The notes: a model not told the origin generated them from the letters alone. A stretch of DNA of 64,000 nucleotides from Pyrenophora tritici-repentis (GCF_003171515.1 NC_089398.1:310001-374000), one strand, 5' to 3'. Counted from the first letter of the stretch, positions 21,393 through 32,086 are shown. A program made the numbers and translations.

Positions 21393-22515
21393 CTACTGAG
21401 TAGCATCGCCATTGAGTCTCTTAAGAAAGATCTTCTTCTGCTCGTCTTTCTTCGCCTTTTCAAGCGGGTATCTGTTGCCATTCTCCATGGTGTGGTTGCG
21501 AAACTCTTCAAACGTCTCGAATGGAATGTGGGGCTTGCCCGTATCTTTTGCGTTCTCAACCTTGTAAATGTTGACGAGGATGCTGTCCAAGGCCTGTACT
21601 CATTAGCTATTTCACTTTTATTGTTTATACAGGTTGACTTACATTCATGCACTTCGGGATGCTGTCAGGTACAGGGTTGATGCTGCAGAGGCGGCATAAC
21701 AACTGCCAACTCTCGAGGCTGCTCGCGTCGTCGGAGTGCCCATCGAATTCTGGGTCGAACAGCAGGATACGGTATTTCTTGCGATCTTCTTTGTCCCACT
21801 TGCAGCGCTGAGCAAGACGACTGAACTCTTCGCTGAAACTTTTATCAGACTCGGGGGTGAAGCCTTTGAAGTGCCGCCAGCGCGCGAGGTTCTTCGGTGA
21901 GCGGGACTTCTTGGATGATGTAGATGATGCGTTCTGTGGGTTTGCCTTCTTTTTGTTCGATGCAGGCGGAGTTTTACCCTTCTTGGACGATCCGGAGGAT
22001 GGGTTCTGAGGGTTTGCCTTTTTGTTTGATCCAGGCGGAGTTGCACCCTTCTTAGACGACTTTGAAGATTCCTTCTGTGGTTCAGCCTTCTTCTTATCTT
22101 GTTCCGGTCTATTCTTAGCCTTCCCAGAACCTGATGATGATGCCTTCTGTGGTGTAGCCTTCTTCTTGCTTGACTCCAACTGAGCTTTACCCTTCGCAGA
22201 ACCCATCGAAGATGCTTTCTCTGCAGGTTTCTGGCTCTTCACATCCGGCGCCGCACCAATGTTCCTGTCAACAACTGTCGAGTACGACTGAAAGCCAACA
22301 CGTCTGCCATGAGACTCATTGGATGCACCAGCGGAGTTTGTACGAATGAAGCGGTCGATCAAACTATTTCCGCTCCTGGGATAACGAAGAACGAGCGCCA
22401 GATGAACTGGATGAGATGCTATCTTGAGTAGCATGTTGCCGTTGCTGTTGTGGGTTTGGTGTTGCAGTTGACAGGGCGCAGCGTGAAGTATTTCCCCGAT
22501 GGAGATTATGTGCAA
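21393..22515 (-). CDS. WQxLC-family fungal protein, paralogue 2 with Lys-rich repeats (357 aa)
   Basis: Exon 1 (22515-21643, 291 codons) and exon 2 (21593-21393, 66 residues) join at a phase-0 intron of 49 bp. Residues about 95-205 are a low-complexity basic tract with degenerate repeats of the type SSKKGxTPPxSNKKxNPQNxS, about five copies. The family core follows: HFKGFTPESDKSFSEEFSRLAQ, W-x-x-E-D-R, then SWQLLCRLC, SIPKC, the conserved intron, and VNIYKV...FETFEEFRN...YPLEKAK. The basic tract would suit nucleic-acid or nuclear localisation but this is inference. Start is uncertain (Met1 at 22515 or Met28). An ORF just upstream (22650-22506, MANSDITL...) ends before this start and may be unrelated. 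Confidence 0.7.
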
Positions 22516-23122
22516 TCGCTCAACACCAGTTTAATGACCAGCGCGGGGTATCTAATTTGAAAATAGTGGGCCTCCACATAGTTTCCTAAACGGTAGATTG
22601 TTGAGTGTGGCGCTTTGTCTTGTACGGGAAGTGTGATATCACTGTTTGCCATCTTGCGCGTGAAGATGCCGTGTATGTGCGGGTGGAGGAAGGTGGGTAG
22701 ATTAGCTGTGAAGTAAAGTGTTTGGTGTCCTTGAATCTGGGTTGTGCTGGAAATATGTGAGCGGTGAGCGGTGAGTAACAAGACATGCGAAGTAAGAGAC
22801 GTCAAAACGGGATAGGCGAGTCTGAAATCTCACTCTATGCAAACCTAGACCTAGATCCAGCACTCACACATTATCCAGCCGTTGGAAAAAGAGTAGGATT
22901 AAATCTCTAACCTACCGCATTTACCGAAACGCAAAAACCGAAAAAAGGGACGGGGGGAGAAGAATCTCGACGAGCGGTGTAGTAAACGGCATACATGTCC
23001 CTACTACAACAAGTGCGAGAGAAGTAGATTAGATCATCCTAAATCAATCATCCCTACAGCTCGATCTCACCCCCCATTCACCCACCCTTACCAAAAACGC
23101 CCCAACCCCAAACACCACCACC
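22516..23122. other. Intergenic, nothing recognised
   Basis: Contains one short minus-strand ORF ending at 22506 and an A/C-rich stretch at 23040-23120. Neither has supporting features. Confidence 0.35.
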
Positions 23123-24449
23123 CTACAACACCGACAACAACGGCGCCATGAACCCGCCCCCAGCTTTAGCGCACTCCCTCGGAAACGTCCCATTCTTACG
23201 AACGTAGCTGCGAAGCGCATTGCGCGTCTTATACGTTACGATGGGGTAGATGGGGTTACGCTTGTGATTGACGACGGAGTAGAGGTTGACTTTGAGGGGT
23301 TTGAGTGCCTGTTGCATGCGTTATTAGCCAAAAGAACCCACCTTACTTACACTACTCTGCCCCAAAACCTCTTGTAAATAAGAGCCCGGGGGAATTTTCA
23401 AAGTTCACTCACATTCTTACACTGCTTAATCGTACGAAAATCCTCTTTAAACCCCATATCCTCGCACAACTGCCTCCACTGCGCAAGCTTATCGCCATTA
23501 GCGTTCCACCAAAACGACACTTCAGACGTGAGTAAGCTGCGTAGCTGCGCGTGTCTATCCTTGTTGCTCCACCCTTGTGTGGCGGCGAGGCGTTTGAATT
23601 CCGCCTTGAAGGTTGCGCTGGCGTCTGGGGTGAAGTTGGGCCAAGCATTCCAGGCTGGGTTTAGTAGGGAAGGTGAGGCGGCGGATGCCGCAGCGGGAAC
23701 ATCCGAGGTACGACGTGTCCTCTGGCGGATACACAGGTTGAGGGTTTGAGCTACGCCGTCACGGCCGCTATTGTTGCTGTTGTTGTTTTCGGCGGAAAGG
23801 GATACGCCTTCGCCGTAGCCGACACCGGTTTCTGCGCCCGAGAACTCTTCTAGGGACTGCACGGTGGCGTTTGAGAGGACTGTGTTGATCGAGACTATGC
23901 TGTCGATTGAACTACAGCGAGATCTAGAGTTGATGGCGTTGAGGGATATCCCGGGGATGATTGCGGGTTCTGAGCGTTCGCTGTTTAGCGACCGGACATC
24001 CGCCAACGAGTCGTCGGAAGCTGAGATGACCGAGTACGAGGATGCCCGCGACAACGTGAGCGCGCCTAAATCCTCTGCTAGATCGTCTGCATATGAAATA
24101 GTAGTAGTAGCCTTAGTCTTAGTAGAAGCCTTTGTCTTTTTTGTTGCTGTTGAACCTATTTCCAATTATTAGCTTCGTTGGTACATGCCACGCATCCCGC
24201 ATTCCAACGCCGCGCCTCGCAGCAACAACGCAACGCAGCGCAAAATCAACAAGAAAACTCACTGTTTCCATATGGATACACCTCTGAGAAACACATCTTC
24301 CAGTGCCGACACCACTCCTCATCACCACCAGCCCACCCCTTCGCCTTTGCCAAGCGCGCGAACTCAGCCTTGGGCGAACCTACCCCAACAACGTGACCAA
24401 CATCGCTCGCCCAAGCCTGCAGCAGCTGCCTCTGCACATCGTCCGTCAT
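23123..24449 (-). CDS. WQxLC-family fungal protein, paralogue 3 with an extra N-terminal domain (371 aa)
   Basis: Exons 24449-24263, 24155-23413 and 23308-23123 join in frame. Exon 1 holds a small domain not seen in the other two paralogues: SPKAEFARLAKAKGWAGG followed by EEW-x-x-HWKMCF-x-E-x-YPYG. Its opening EF-x-RLA-x-x-x-GW echoes the start of the main core, so it may be a shortened internal copy. A Ser/Thr/Asn-rich acidic linker follows, then the core: FTPDASATFKAEFKRLAA, GWSNKDRH, WRQLCEDMGF, TIKQCKN, the conserved phase-0 intron, and VNLYSVV...NALRSYV...FPRECAK. Splicing to 24449 rather than starting at 24165 is supported by a GT-AG intron that keeps frame and adds a protein-like exon. 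Function unknown. Confidence 0.7.
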
Positions 24450-25230
24450 GACTGCTACTGCAAAAGAAGAAGAACAAAAGTCGGTGGGGGGGTTCAGCTT
24501 TCCGGTCGACGACGACGTGGCCGTAAGCTGAAGTGGTGATGGTGGTGGTGGCAATCAGCCGTGCAGTCCGGGAAAAGGAAATCCAAAACCTGGAGAAGCC
24601 GAACTTCTGTTTTTCTAGCAAGACGTGGGGAGGGAGACGACGTGGGGAAAAAGAATGTTGGCGCCAGGGGGGAGGGAACGCGTAAGGATGTTATAAGATA
24701 CCGGTGTGCGTGTGTGTGTGTTGTTGGAGCGGTGGAGTGGGAGGGGCTGGCGCGGAACCGTGTTTATGCGCGCTCACACGTGGTTGCGGAACACTCAAGC
24801 GGTCCAAAGCGGTTAGCGCGTGAGGCCAAACTATGGTACATATATGTTGGATAATGCGGTTTCCTGGTTGCTACACTGTACTTTGCCATGCAGGGTTCCA
24901 TTCGCACGCACACAAATCTCACGCCGAGCAAGAAAGACCCCAACTTTGGACAATGAATCCGTACGAGGGTGGATTTCTGAAGTAGAGTCTATTCTCATAA
25001 AGCGCTATTTGCTTACTGTTTTACTGCAGTGCCAAGTGTACGACAGGGCAGAAACGCTTTCTGGGATCTACCTGGGTTGTCGCATTGCAAGTTGCAATGA
25101 GGCTTGGATTTTTCGCAAATGCATCCTTGCTAGGGAGCTTGGAGCTGACTGTACATCAAGGTTCATACAGAGACATCCACGCGTCTCCCCTTTTCATCGG
25201 TCGAGTTCTGTACCTGCAACCTACTATCAG
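24450..25230. other. Intergenic, nothing recognised
   Basis: A long plus-strand open frame (24820-26019) crosses this stretch but owes its length to being antisense to the acidic gene at 25231-26098. No feature supported here. Confidence 0.35.
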
Positions 25231-26098
25231 CTAAGGTTCAGACTTTCGATATCGCATGCAGAGCATTACCTCGCGTATTTGCGTCTTCCTGGGCTCTTTG
25301 GATGCCTGCGTTACGCCTCGCTTGCGCTTGTTGGTGCCTGCAGCTTTGTCCTCCTCATCACACACGCTTGGAGTGGTTTGTGCGTCAGCGGGCTGTTCGC
25401 CTTCAAGTGCGGCTTGGAGTCTTCTAGCAGCCGCACGAGTTCGTCCGAGGCGATCGACGATTGCCAAAGGCTTCCTAGTGACAGGCGCAGAGATGAGCTT
25501 TGCGGTGGAAGCTTGATCGTAATAGTCGTTCTTGTCGTTGTGGTCATTCTCGTCTCCATATTCGAATTCGCTGTTGTCTTCGTCTCCAGCATCGTTATCG
25601 TCTCCAGCGTCTTTCTCGTCGTCCTCTTCTCCTTCAGCTTCGTGCTCGTCTCCCTCTTCCAATGCGCTCTCTTCCTCACCAGCGTCGTGCTTCTCTTCCT
25701 CTCCAGTCTCAACGTCATCTTCTCCACTCGCCCCATCACCCTCTTCTCCATCACTCAAATCATCCTCCAGTTCCGCATCCTCAAACACCTTGAAGAACTC
25801 TGGAGTATGAAAAACATTCTCCGTCCCATTCTCGGCCTCCTTACGCGCGCGAGCCAAAGTACTAGGCATGAGGATAATCGGAAAGCCCTTTGGCTGCTTA
25901 AGCTTCAGATCATCCTTGCGCAGGCTCCTCTTCGGCGCTGCGCTATTCCCAAGAACCGTAGGCATCTTCGGCGATGCGCCGTCCCCAGAAACCTCAGGCA
26001 TCTCGACAATCCTTTGTAAAATGTAAGCTTGCGATGCCTGTGTGCCTGTTGCATGCTTACCTGGAACCACCGCTTGGGGCTACGGGGTCAGACGACAT
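25231..26098 (-). CDS. Acidic low-complexity protein with basic C-terminus, 272 aa
   Basis: A short exon 26098-26061 (MSSDPVAPSGGS) splices at GTAAGC...ACAAAG to exon 26011-25231. After a basic Lys-rich N-terminal part and the segment TPEFFKVFEDAELEDD, residues about 100-185 are almost only Glu, Asp, Gly, Ala and Ser. The C-terminus is basic (TNKRKRG), possibly a nuclear signal. Such acidic-basic layouts are common in chromatin- or ribosome-assembly factors, but no family is recognised. The last 15 residues follow a possible GTAATG donor, so the true 3' end could lie in another exon. It is the first gene of the same-strand cluster. Confidence 0.6.
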
Positions 26099-26533
26099 TG
26101 CAGCACCAGAGTCAATGCGCGTCGCGTCGTCCTTTAATAGGCGTTTTCGAACCATGTTGTCGTTGTAGTAGGGGTTGGGGTTGTGGGGGGCGAACCGAGT
26201 TTGCGAGGCAAAGAGTTTTGTTGCTGGTGGTGTGTGGGTGGGTAGAACACTGGTTGGGAGTCAGGGTTATATGACGAATTATTTCAGGCGCGTGTGTATG
26301 GGCGTTTTCAGGACGCGTAGCGCGTTGAAATGCGGGGGTGGAGGTTAGAATGGATTTTCGTGGTGAAAGTGAAGGTAGTCTCGGATATGCGGATAACCGC
26401 CCGACGTCATATTGTGCACCCGTATCGCATCTCTCAGCTTGTTTTCATCGTGATTAGGGTAGGTAATATAGAATTAAAGATTAGTCTTTCAGTCGTAATA
26501 ACGCTCCCAATACCTTGCATGGCTCTGTGTGTC
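26099..26533. other. Intergenic, nothing recognised
   Basis: Shared 5' flank of the acidic gene and 3' flank of the DUF6604-like pseudogene. No feature supported. Confidence 0.35.
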
Positions 26534-29335
26534 CTACTTTGCCACCAGCTTCTCCAAGGCACCCAAGGCAATCCAATTTGCAGGATTCGCACTTTGTCCC
26601 GCCGTGTCCGTCATTCTTTTGTGAATGATTGCAAAAACTTCACTCTTTCTCAAATCTGCCTTGCTCCGATTCTTATACAGCTCACCAAAGTGCGCTGGTC
26701 CAAGCTTTGCAAAGAACCAACCCACACTGCACGTCTCGACCAACTTATGTATACACACGTCTTCTGCCCAGTAATGCTTCTGTCCGCTCTCGATGGGTTG
26801 CAGCATGCTGCGCTGGATGACTCCCGAAGCAATGCGCGTCTGGGGCGCAACGATGGCGTTCGGTATGCGGAAGTCGGAGATTGCTTGCTGAGATTCGACA
26901 GAGAGCCCCAGGATGTCAAGTGCAGCCATGGTTGGATTTCTGTCATTCCTTCCCGTTATTTAATCAGTCTTCCTCCATTCGGGATCTCGAGAGAGAGCTT
27001 GGAGGATGTCTGTCCATATTTCCGTGCACTGCCGCTTGAACTTCTTCCAGTCAAAGTACAGGTCAACCTGGTCAGCATTAAGCTAATTTATAAGGGCGCT
27101 GAGCACTTCCACTGGACGTGGATCATTGGACAAACTTTGCAATTGCTGCAAGTTGGAGAGATTGAAGTTCTTCGGCATGTTCATCTGCCGAATAAATTGC
27201 TTCTGATTTCTCTCATTGTTCATACCTTGTATGATAGATCGTACGACGGTATCAGTTGATTCGTTGATATTGCTGTCCCTAGGTAGACCGGTTTGGTTGA
27301 GTCGCTGATACAGTGTAGTTATCAAAAAAGAGTTCGGCCTCTCGAAGTTTCGAATGTTGTTGAGATTCGGCTTGTTTCCACGACCATTTCTGGCGCTGTT
27401 AACAGCAGAGCTACCCCCCACTAGGAAAAAGGTTTTCTCTATAGTTCCCAAGGTTTCCGGTTTGCCGCAAAATATCCTTTTCGGATCTTGGCGGTAAAGG
27501 GCAAATTCCATGTCGAGCCAGGTTGGTGTGGAAGAATCTAGGATCCGAGCGGCTTTATAGATATACGCCAGTGCAAACATGTCCCTCTCTTTGTTTTCTC
27601 GATCGATTTGATCCACAGTGACTTCAGCGTAGACTCGATATTTCATTAGTCCACAGATTATAGGCTGACGCTTGTAGAAAAAGAATTCCTCCGTCACCAC
27701 ACGAGCCAAAATCGAGTTTTCCATCACTCTTGGTTCCGAGCTGAGTGTCTTGTACCATGGGTCTCGTTGACAGGCTCGGTAGATGGAATCTCTTAGCATC
27801 TCCAACGTCTCCAACATCTCTTCGTTGCCCGCTGTCTCGGAAGCCCCATTTGTGAATGGTCGCTGGAGTGGTTGGTCTCTACTGGTATAGTAAGGTGCAC
27901 ACTCGCATAATTCACTGAAAGGTCTGCTCATGGAATTTCCGAGGAATTTTCCGATATCTAACAGGACCTGGACGCCAAAGGTCACCCAGATAGGTATCGT
28001 TTTGCTCCGGATAACATATTCCATACCGCGTGTGACCTCGTCATATGTCCACTGGTCAGAGACGTAAGTCATGAAGCTTAACCGATATGTCAAAGCCAAT
28101 TCGATAGTTTGGCCTAAACCTTCGAGTAATGGGTCCGTACCGAGTTTCCGTAGCGAAATCTCTGGGTACATTTCGCCTCTTTTGATGTGATAAGGAAAAC
28201 TCTTAAGGCTCGTAAACACTGGGTAAAAAGTAAAGTCGCACCCTGCCATGCTAAAGCCCAGGGTACTACCTGAGGAGGTGTTTACAAAGTCTTCTATCTC
28301 AGACGAGGTGGCTGTGGCGAAAGGTGCGTAGTTTGCGCAGTAACGTAGACTCCGCAACAATCAATTCAATCCGGTCACTCTCCTAGACCCACTTACCTAT
28401 CTAGGTAGGGCTTAAACTCCTATAGGTAACTACTAGGCTTAAAGCGGTAATCAATCAATCCAATCTGAACCTTCTAGGACCCACTTAATTGATTGTTGCG
28501 GACTGTGGTAACGAAGAGCGGGCAGTGTCCAGACTGGAAATAAGTTTGTGGGGAACCGTGCCGGGCGCTGCAATGTAGTTTCGAATGCTTGCTCAACCTG
28601 CCTGACAAGGTCGATTGCAGTGTTTGTCATGAGAGACGAGACTATAAGGTCCAGGGTTCCTTTCTTGTAGTCTTCCCATATGTTGTTCAGGAGTCCGCGT
28701 ATGTCTTGAAGTTCTTTGAGAAGAAGTTCGATGGCGAAGAAGAACTCTTCTTCAATCTCAGCTTGGGATCTCTCAATCACAACCTTGGGTGCGGCTGGCG
28801 ATTTCTTGCTCGCATTATTAGTGTCATCTGTCTGTGAAGATTCTTCGACAGTGAGATAGGAAAAGCGGTTCGCAAATTGCTTAGCTTCTGATGCGGTTTT
28901 TTCCGTCCTAGGTATACCCTAAAGAACCTGTGCGTTCAGGGGTTGAGTGGGGGCAAAAGGCCAGAGAATATCAAAAGCATCCTTAAGGATATTGATAAAG
29001 TACTGATGTCTGACGTCACTTGTCCCATCGCCGTTAGCAGTAGTAGCCCCTCCAGATACAGCTTCACGCGCCTCGATAGCGCAGCTGAATCTTTTTTTCA
29101 AATGACTTGGTATCTCGAGAGAGGCTCGACTTTTGGTAATGGCTTTTGCCATAGGTATGAAGTCAGATATTTGGACGAGGTAAGATCGTCTCTTGTCTTT
29201 TGGTCTCGTCGGGCGCGGCCCTGGGCGAACAGAGAGACCGCATTTTCTTGCGCTATCAGCGAGCCAGGGCTGCTATGTGTTCGGTATCATCTGGTATGTG
29301 TCAATTTTATTGTCGCATGGCAGATACCCTAGCAT
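26534..29335 (-). pseudogene. DUF6604-like fungal protein, four in-frame stops plus a MITE
   Basis: From the ATG at 29335 one frame runs to the stop at 26534, 934 codons including the 162-bp MITE at 28346-28507. Without the MITE and its short duplicate the frame is unchanged and the protein would be about 877 residues. Blocks seen in DUF6604 proteins appear in order: WLADSARKCG, LVQISDFIPMAKAI, RHQYFINILKDAFDIL, FANRFSYLTVEE, SLMTNTAIDLVRQVE, AYIYKAAR...TWLDMEFAL, and FDWKKFKRQC. Four stops break it: TAG at 29273-29275, 28919-28921 and 27083-27085, and TAA at 26960-26962. There is no frameshift. The last part (26929-26534) could be read as a separate 131-residue ORF, but it is in the same frame and I take it as the C-terminus. 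DUF6604 proteins have no known activity. Family naming is from recalled conserved blocks, so moderate. Confidence 0.68.
28346..28507 (-). mobile_element. 162-bp MITE, copy 1, inside the DUF6604-like gene
   Basis: Identical by eye to the copies at 49724, 58710 and 61430. Ends are TAGACTCCGCAACAATCAAT and its imperfect inverse ending GCGGACTGTG. The flanks share GTAACG; the expected 8-bp duplicate (CAGTAACG on the left) seems to have lost two bases on the right. It adds stop codons to the host frame. Confidence 0.93.
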
Positions 29336-30328
29336 GGCATATCAGAATACAAGAGGAGGATATAGGCACTGAAGCCTACGTATAAGCTACAGGGTCCCTA
29401 TACTTCTATGAATATCCGGTGTAGTCATCTTGCAGTGCTGTTGGAGGGCCGCCTTTAGGTGAAGTTTGGATCAGCTCACCTTTATGCTGCCGATAAGCAA
29501 TCTTCACCTCATTAGAGTGTAAATTCGCCATTGCAACGAGGGTATCCGTCCGAACCAAGCTCTTATGAATACAAGGCTTCGAAATGGATGGCGAAGTTTT
29601 ATGCGGGTGAAGGTGTGTTGAAAGTCGTTGGCGTGAAGACATGATCTAGGAAGAGGTGGGGACGTACAGTAGGGACCCCGTCCGGATCGGGCGAATGCCC
29701 CGCAACCGCAACAGCGGTTTAGTCCACCCTTTGGCCCACCAAACTCAACCCGACCCCCATCATCGCGCCCTAAACCCACCAATCTTTCCATGTCCTCAAC
29801 ATCGCAAAACTCATCGTTGCCGTATGGCCTCCCGCCTTCTCTTCCAACCTCTTTCCCCAGCGCAGAGCCTACACCAACTCCGCAACCCGCCCTCTTTGCG
29901 GACATCATAACCACCCCTGTAGTTGCCAGGGATGCGCATCCCGTTGCGCAGATGCAGAGAAAACACCTACTGTAGTTGTCACAGGACAGATATATTATAT
30001 CGCCGCTAAATTATCTACGCGTAACTTTTACTAATTCATGTGATCAGATCAACCACATCAGGGGTAGTAGTAAACCGTGGATATCAATTCCAACATGACA
30101 CAGACCAACATTGTAAACAAGTCACAGAACCTTCATGCGAAAACTCAAAGAGGGAGATAAGATACGGAGTAATTTTTTTAAATTACACAACACCAGTATG
30201 CGGCTGGCTGTCCAGCTATATAAGTACTAACAGTTTTTGTGAGCAATTTTACACTAAACACAAATTCTCTTTTCAGCCCATGCTGCTGGTGCGTGTAATA
30301 TCATGACAGGTAATCTCTGTCTATTCAA
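29336..30328. other. Intergenic, nothing recognised
   Basis: Several short overlapping ORFs (29406-29914) have no convincing composition or splice structure. The end near 30000-30300 is AT-rich 3' flank of the repeat protein. Confidence 0.35.
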
Positions 30329-32086
30329 TCAAGCTTTGAAAGCAAAAGCGTTTCTCTTAGCAGCAGCGGCGGCAGCAGGTGCAGGGGCGGCGGCGGCGGG
30401 TGCAGCAGCCGGAGCGGCAGCCTTGCCCTTGCCCTTGCCCTTGCCCTTTGGAGAGCGGGTCTCGATATCGATAGAGCGTGCAGCTGCAGGGGCAGCGTTT
30501 TCAACAGGGGCAGCGGGTGCAGCAGCCGGGGCAGCTGGAGCGGCAGCCTTGCCCTTGCCTTTGCCCTTTGGAGAGCGGGTCTCGATGTCGATAGAGCGTG
30601 CAGCTGCAGGGGCAATGTTTTCAATAGGAGCAGCGGGTGCAGCGGGTGCAGCAGGTGCAGTGGCAACCGGGGCAGCTGGAGCGGCAGCCTTGCCCTTACC
30701 CTTGCCCTTGGGAGAGCGGGTCTCGATGTCGACAGTCTCTTCATCGTCCTCAATAGACCGTGCAGCATGTGCGGGGGCAGCAGCAGTGGCAGGTTCAGCA
30801 GCGGCGGGAGCTTCTTTTGCGTCCTTGCCCTTGCCCATGCCCATGCCGTTGGCAGCAGCAGCATTGTCGGCGTGTCCTGCAGCAGCACCGGCTTCCTTTC
30901 CAGCTCCTGCTTCCTTTCCAGCTTCAGCTCCAGCTCCCTCTCCTGCAGCAGCACCGGCTTCTTTTCCAGCTCCTTCAGCAGCTCCTGCTTCCTTTCCGGC
31001 TCCAGCTTCCTTTCCAGCTTCAGCTCCAGCTCCCTCTCCGGCTCCTGCAGCAGCACCGGCTTCTTTTCCAGCTCCTTCAGCAGCACCGGCTTCCTTTCCG
31101 GCTCCAGCTTCCTTTCCAGCTTCAGCTCCAGCTCCCTCTCCGGCTCCTGCAGCAGCACCGGCTTCTTTTCCAGCTCCTTCAGCAGCACCGGCTTCCTTTC
31201 CAGCTCCTGCTTCCTTTCCAGCTTCAGCTCCAGCTCCCTCTCCGGCTCCTGCAGCAGCACCGGCTTCTTTTCCAGCTCCTTCAGCAGCTCCTGCTCCTTC
31301 TCCGGCTTCCTTTCCGGCTCCCTCTCCGGCTCCTTCAGCAGCTCCTGCTCCCTCTTCGGCTCCCGCAGCAGGAACAGCTGGTGCAGTACCATTAGCAGCA
31401 CCTCCAGCAGCAGCGTCGTCCTGCTTGCCCTTGCCCTTGCCATGCTTCTTGCCGTGCTTCTTGCCATGCTTCTTGCCCTTTCCCTTACCGTGCTTCATGC
31501 CCTCCTTATTGGCTTTACCCGCGCCGGCACCTGCTTCTGCGGTTTCATTACCCGCGGCAGGGGCAACAACAGCAGGGGGTGTGGCAGCAGGATCCGCAGC
31601 AGCAGGAGCCTCCGCAGCAGGTGCCTCCGCAGCAGGTGCCTCCGCAGCAGGTGCCTCCGCAGCAGGTGCCTCCGCAGCAGGTGCCTCCGCAGCAGGTGCC
31701 TCCGCAGCAGGTGCTTCGGCAGCAGGAGCGGCGGCAGGGGTCTCAGGAGTGGCAGCAGCGGCATCTTGGACGACAGCGTTCCTATTTTGAATGGAAGAGG
31801 AATCATCGAATCTTGGCGGACCAAGTTGCAGGTCAAGAGCGGCTCGTCGGGCGGCGCGTTGGTTGGCGTTCTGGGCGCCTTCTTTGGCACTTTCAAGGGC
31901 AGCTTTAACATCGCTGCGTACGGCTAAAAGCGCACCACGCGACTTTAGGGCCTGCTCGCCGAATCGAGGCAGACCGACACTGCTGGCGCGAGGCGTGAGC
32001 ACTGGTTCGTTGCCTGGGAAAGCTACCGGGGCTGCTCCAACGAAGGAGGCTGAAAGCAGCGTGAGGAAAGAGATGGAGTACTTCAT
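30329..32086 (-). CDS. Secreted Ala/Gly/Lys-rich tandem-repeat protein, 585 aa
   Basis: Intronless. A clear signal peptide (MKYSISFLTLLSASFVGAAP) is followed by a short normal-looking region to about residue 110, including RAARRAA. Then come four repeat blocks. First, about eight copies of EAPAA. Second, a His/Lys/Gly block with KHGKKHGKKHGKGKGK. Third, three full and one shortened copy of a 34-residue unit beginning EGAGKEAGAA, flanked by partial units. Fourth, three copies of SIDIETRSPKGKGKGK joined by Ala/Pro linkers. The protein ends AAAKR followed by NAFAFKA, a dibasic Kex2-type site leaving a seven-residue tail. No Cys in the mature protein. It could be a wall or matrix protein or a precursor cut by Kex2; neither is shown. 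The long antisense ORFs here are an effect of the GC-rich repeats. Confidence 0.8.
   Translation of the reverse strand: MKYSISFLTLLSASFVGAAPVAFPGNEPVLTPRASSVGLPRFGEQALKSRGALLAVRSDVKAALESAKEGAQNANQRAARRAALDLQLGPPRFDDSSSIQNRNAVVQDAAAATPETPAAAPAAEAPAAEAPAAEAPAAEAPAAEAPAAEAPAAEAPAAEAPAAADPAATPPAVVAPAAGNETAEAGAGAGKANKEGMKHGKGKGKKHGKKHGKKHGKGKGKQDDAAAGGAANGTAPAVPAAGAEEGAGAAEGAGEGAGKEAGEGAGAAEGAGKEAGAAAGAGEGAGAEAGKEAGAGKEAGAAEGAGKEAGAAAGAGEGAGAEAGKEAGAGKEAGAAEGAGKEAGAAAGAGEGAGAEAGKEAGAGKEAGAAEGAGKEAGAAAGEGAGAEAGKEAGAGKEAGAAAGHADNAAAANGMGMGKGKDAKEAPAAAEPATAAAPAHAARSIEDDEETVDIETRSPKGKGKGKAAAPAAPVATAPAAPAAPAAPIENIAPAAARSIDIETRSPKGKGKGKAAAPAAPAAAPAAPVENAAPAAARSIDIETRSPKGKGKGKGKAAAPAAAPAAAAPAPAAAAAAKRNAFAFKA
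30880..31290 (-). repeat. 102-bp coding minisatellite (34-aa units)
   Basis: Three nearly perfect copies plus a shortened one encode the EGAGKEAGAA unit. A nested shorter GAGKEA/GEGAGA periodicity suggests growth by slippage. Copy number should vary between isolates. Confidence 0.8.
31600..31730 (-). repeat. 15-bp coding minisatellite (EAPAA units)
   Basis: About eight tandem copies of GCAGCAGGTGCCTCC (plus-strand reading), almost without change, in frame with the repeat protein. Confidence 0.88.

Noticed and set aside
22506..22650. Short minus-strand ORF beginning MANSDITL
   Set aside because: No splice site joins it to the gene at 22515 in frame and it has no recognisable domain; left out as a gene.
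24820..26019. 399-residue plus-strand ORF
   Set aside because: Antisense to the acidic gene at 25231-26098; its length follows from the GAA/GAC-rich opposite strand and it has no domain or start context.
26330..27259. 309-residue plus-strand ORF
   Set aside because: Antisense to the DUF6604-like frame, which shows the recognisable conserved blocks.
29406..29914. Overlapping ORFs upstream of the DUF6604-like gene
   Set aside because: No domain, signal or convincing splice structure; the DUF6604-like start is well explained at 29335.
30303..31927. Long ORFs antisense to the secreted repeat protein (495, 386, 211 and 380 residues)
   Set aside because: All are by-products of GC-rich in-frame repeats; the minus-strand frame alone has a signal peptide and ordered repeat blocks.
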